This document shows, piece after piece, positions 5,315-6,191 of a DNA stretch of 6,191 nt (the first letter of the stretch is position 1; each line of letters opens with the position of its first letter). Origin of the DNA: Bacillota bacterium. Lineage in GTDB: Bacteria > Bacillota > Clostridia > Tissierellales > Sedimentibacteraceae. The stretch spans positions 1 through 6,191 of the forward strand of contig JARBUP010000172.1 of NCBI GenBank assembly GCA_029239575.1. The letters are read 5' to 3'. The notes under the pieces were generated by a model. That model was not told the origin of the DNA. It did not search any database and saw nothing but the letters and a program-made list of their open reading frames with translations. The translations under genes and the position numbers were made by a program.

Positions 5315-6191
5315 ATGAGTATTACTAATAATTTTTTGATTAAGCTAAAAGAAAATTTAAATAAAAATGATTATGCAGATATTAATAATTTAAAAAATAT
5401 TTGTATGGATTATGACAAAACATACTTAAAATTAGAAATTGATTTTAAGTTGAGGGAAGCTGATAAAAACAGCAATTATTTGAAACTAATAAATGAATTC
5501 ATGTTTTATAATGACAATAAACTTATCGGGTATGCAGGAATTTGTAGTTTTGGCGGTGATGCATTAGAAGTTAATGGTATGGTACATCCTGATTATAGGA
5601 GAAAAGGAATTTTTACAAGATTGTTTTCATTGGTTAAAGATGAATTCAGCAAAAGAAATTCCACTGAAATGCTTTTGTTAAGCGACAATAGCTCCATTGG
5701 AGGAATTGAATTTATTAAAAATGTATGCAGTGATTATGATCATTCGGAATATGATATGAATTTAGATATGGCTGTAATACATGACTTAAATTTCAATGAT
5801 TTAATTTTTAAAAAGTTGACATATGAAGATGTAAATAAAATTTCTAAAGAAAAGTTTGAGTTTTTCAATGAACATGACTATGAAGGAATTTCTGATTCCG
5901 AAAAAAATGGCTGTAATTCAGTTAGTTGTACTTATATTATTGAAATAGATAATGCTGTAGTAGGAAAGGTTAGATTAGAAATTAATAATAATATTGGAGG
6001 TATATATGGTTTGGAAGTTCTGCCTTATTATCGTGGAAAAGGTTATGGCAGAGAATTATTGATTCAGTCAATTAAAAAAATAAAAGAAAGCAATGTTAAA
6101 ACTATAACCTTACAAGTTGAAGCTAATAATAAAAATGCTTTAAATCTTTATAAATCTTGTGGTTTCAAAGAAAATTATACTATGGATTACT
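5315..6191 (+). CDS. Tandem-GNAT N-acetyltransferase, 3' end cut by window
   Basis: The frame is open for 292 codons with no stop before the window edge. Two GNAT folds lie in tandem; this family transfers an acetyl group from acetyl-CoA to an amine. In the first (about residues 25-155) the acetyl-CoA loop is VHPDYRRKGIF (90-100), followed by a degenerate motif-B region (SIGGIEFIKN). In the second (about 163-292) the loop is LEVLPYYRGKGYGRELL (233-249), with the motif-B segment ANNKNALNLYKSCGFKE (270-286). Both R/K-rich pyrophosphate-binding loops look intact; the second is more canonical. The missing part is probably only a few residues, because family members usually end soon after the GF-x-YTMDY strand. 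Tandem GNAT domains also occur in mycothiol synthase, but nothing here links it to that pathway and the substrate is unknown. It begins after a long intergenic region with its own promoter candidates. Confidence 0.9.
   Translation, partial: MSITNNFLIKLKENLNKNDYADINNLKNICMDYDKTYLKLEIDFKLREADKNSNYLKLINEFMFYNDNKLIGYAGICSFGGDALEVNGMVHPDYRRKGIFTRLFSLVKDEFSKRNSTEMLLLSDNSSIGGIEFIKNVCSDYDHSEYDMNLDMAVIHDLNFNDLIFKKLTYEDVNKISKEKFEFFNEHDYEGISDSEKNGCNSVSCTYIIEIDNAVVGKVRLEINNNIGGIYGLEVLPYYRGKGYGRELLIQSIKKIKESNVKTITLQVEANNKNALNLYKSCGFKENYTMDY

Overview
The window looks like chromosomal DNA from a low-GC, Gram-positive anaerobe of the Clostridia/Tissierellia type. The support is a strongly AT-rich base composition, AGGAGG-type ribosome binding sites, intrinsic terminators with U-tracts, a SAM-I (S-box) riboswitch in front of metK, and AT-ending codons throughout. 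Genus cannot be fixed from the sequence alone. No insertion sequence, CRISPR array, tRNA/rRNA gene or phage gene is visible.

Layout. Two genes read leftward: mscL (108-536), a mechanosensitive channel ending at a strong terminator (63-99), and upstream of it a large secreted NAGPA-type phosphodiester glycosidase (627-3260). At about 3310-3410 a divergent promoter region fires this secreted enzyme leftward and metK rightward. The metK leader (3423-3561) is a complete SAM-I riboswitch with mutually exclusive antiterminator and terminator hairpins. metK (3608-4786) ends at another strong terminator (4795-4821). A non-coding stretch of nearly 500 bp follows, with candidate promoters and a cre-like site. 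It leads to a tandem-GNAT acetyltransferase (5315 to beyond 6191) cut off by the window edge, probably within a few residues of its natural end.

How the parts work together. metK makes S-adenosylmethionine, and the riboswitch in its own leader is wired so that SAM binding ends transcription, a direct feedback loop. The other three genes (osmotic safety valve, secreted glycan-active enzyme, acetyltransferase) show no obvious shared pathway with metK or each other, so this reads as an ordinary chromosomal neighbourhood and not as one functional island. The least ordinary items are the degenerate phosphoesterase-like C-terminal region of the secreted protein, a one-base insertion in the riboswitch pseudoknot loop matched by a C-rich partner strand, and the long unexplained intergenic region upstream of the acetyltransferase. 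I found no convincing undescribed system.
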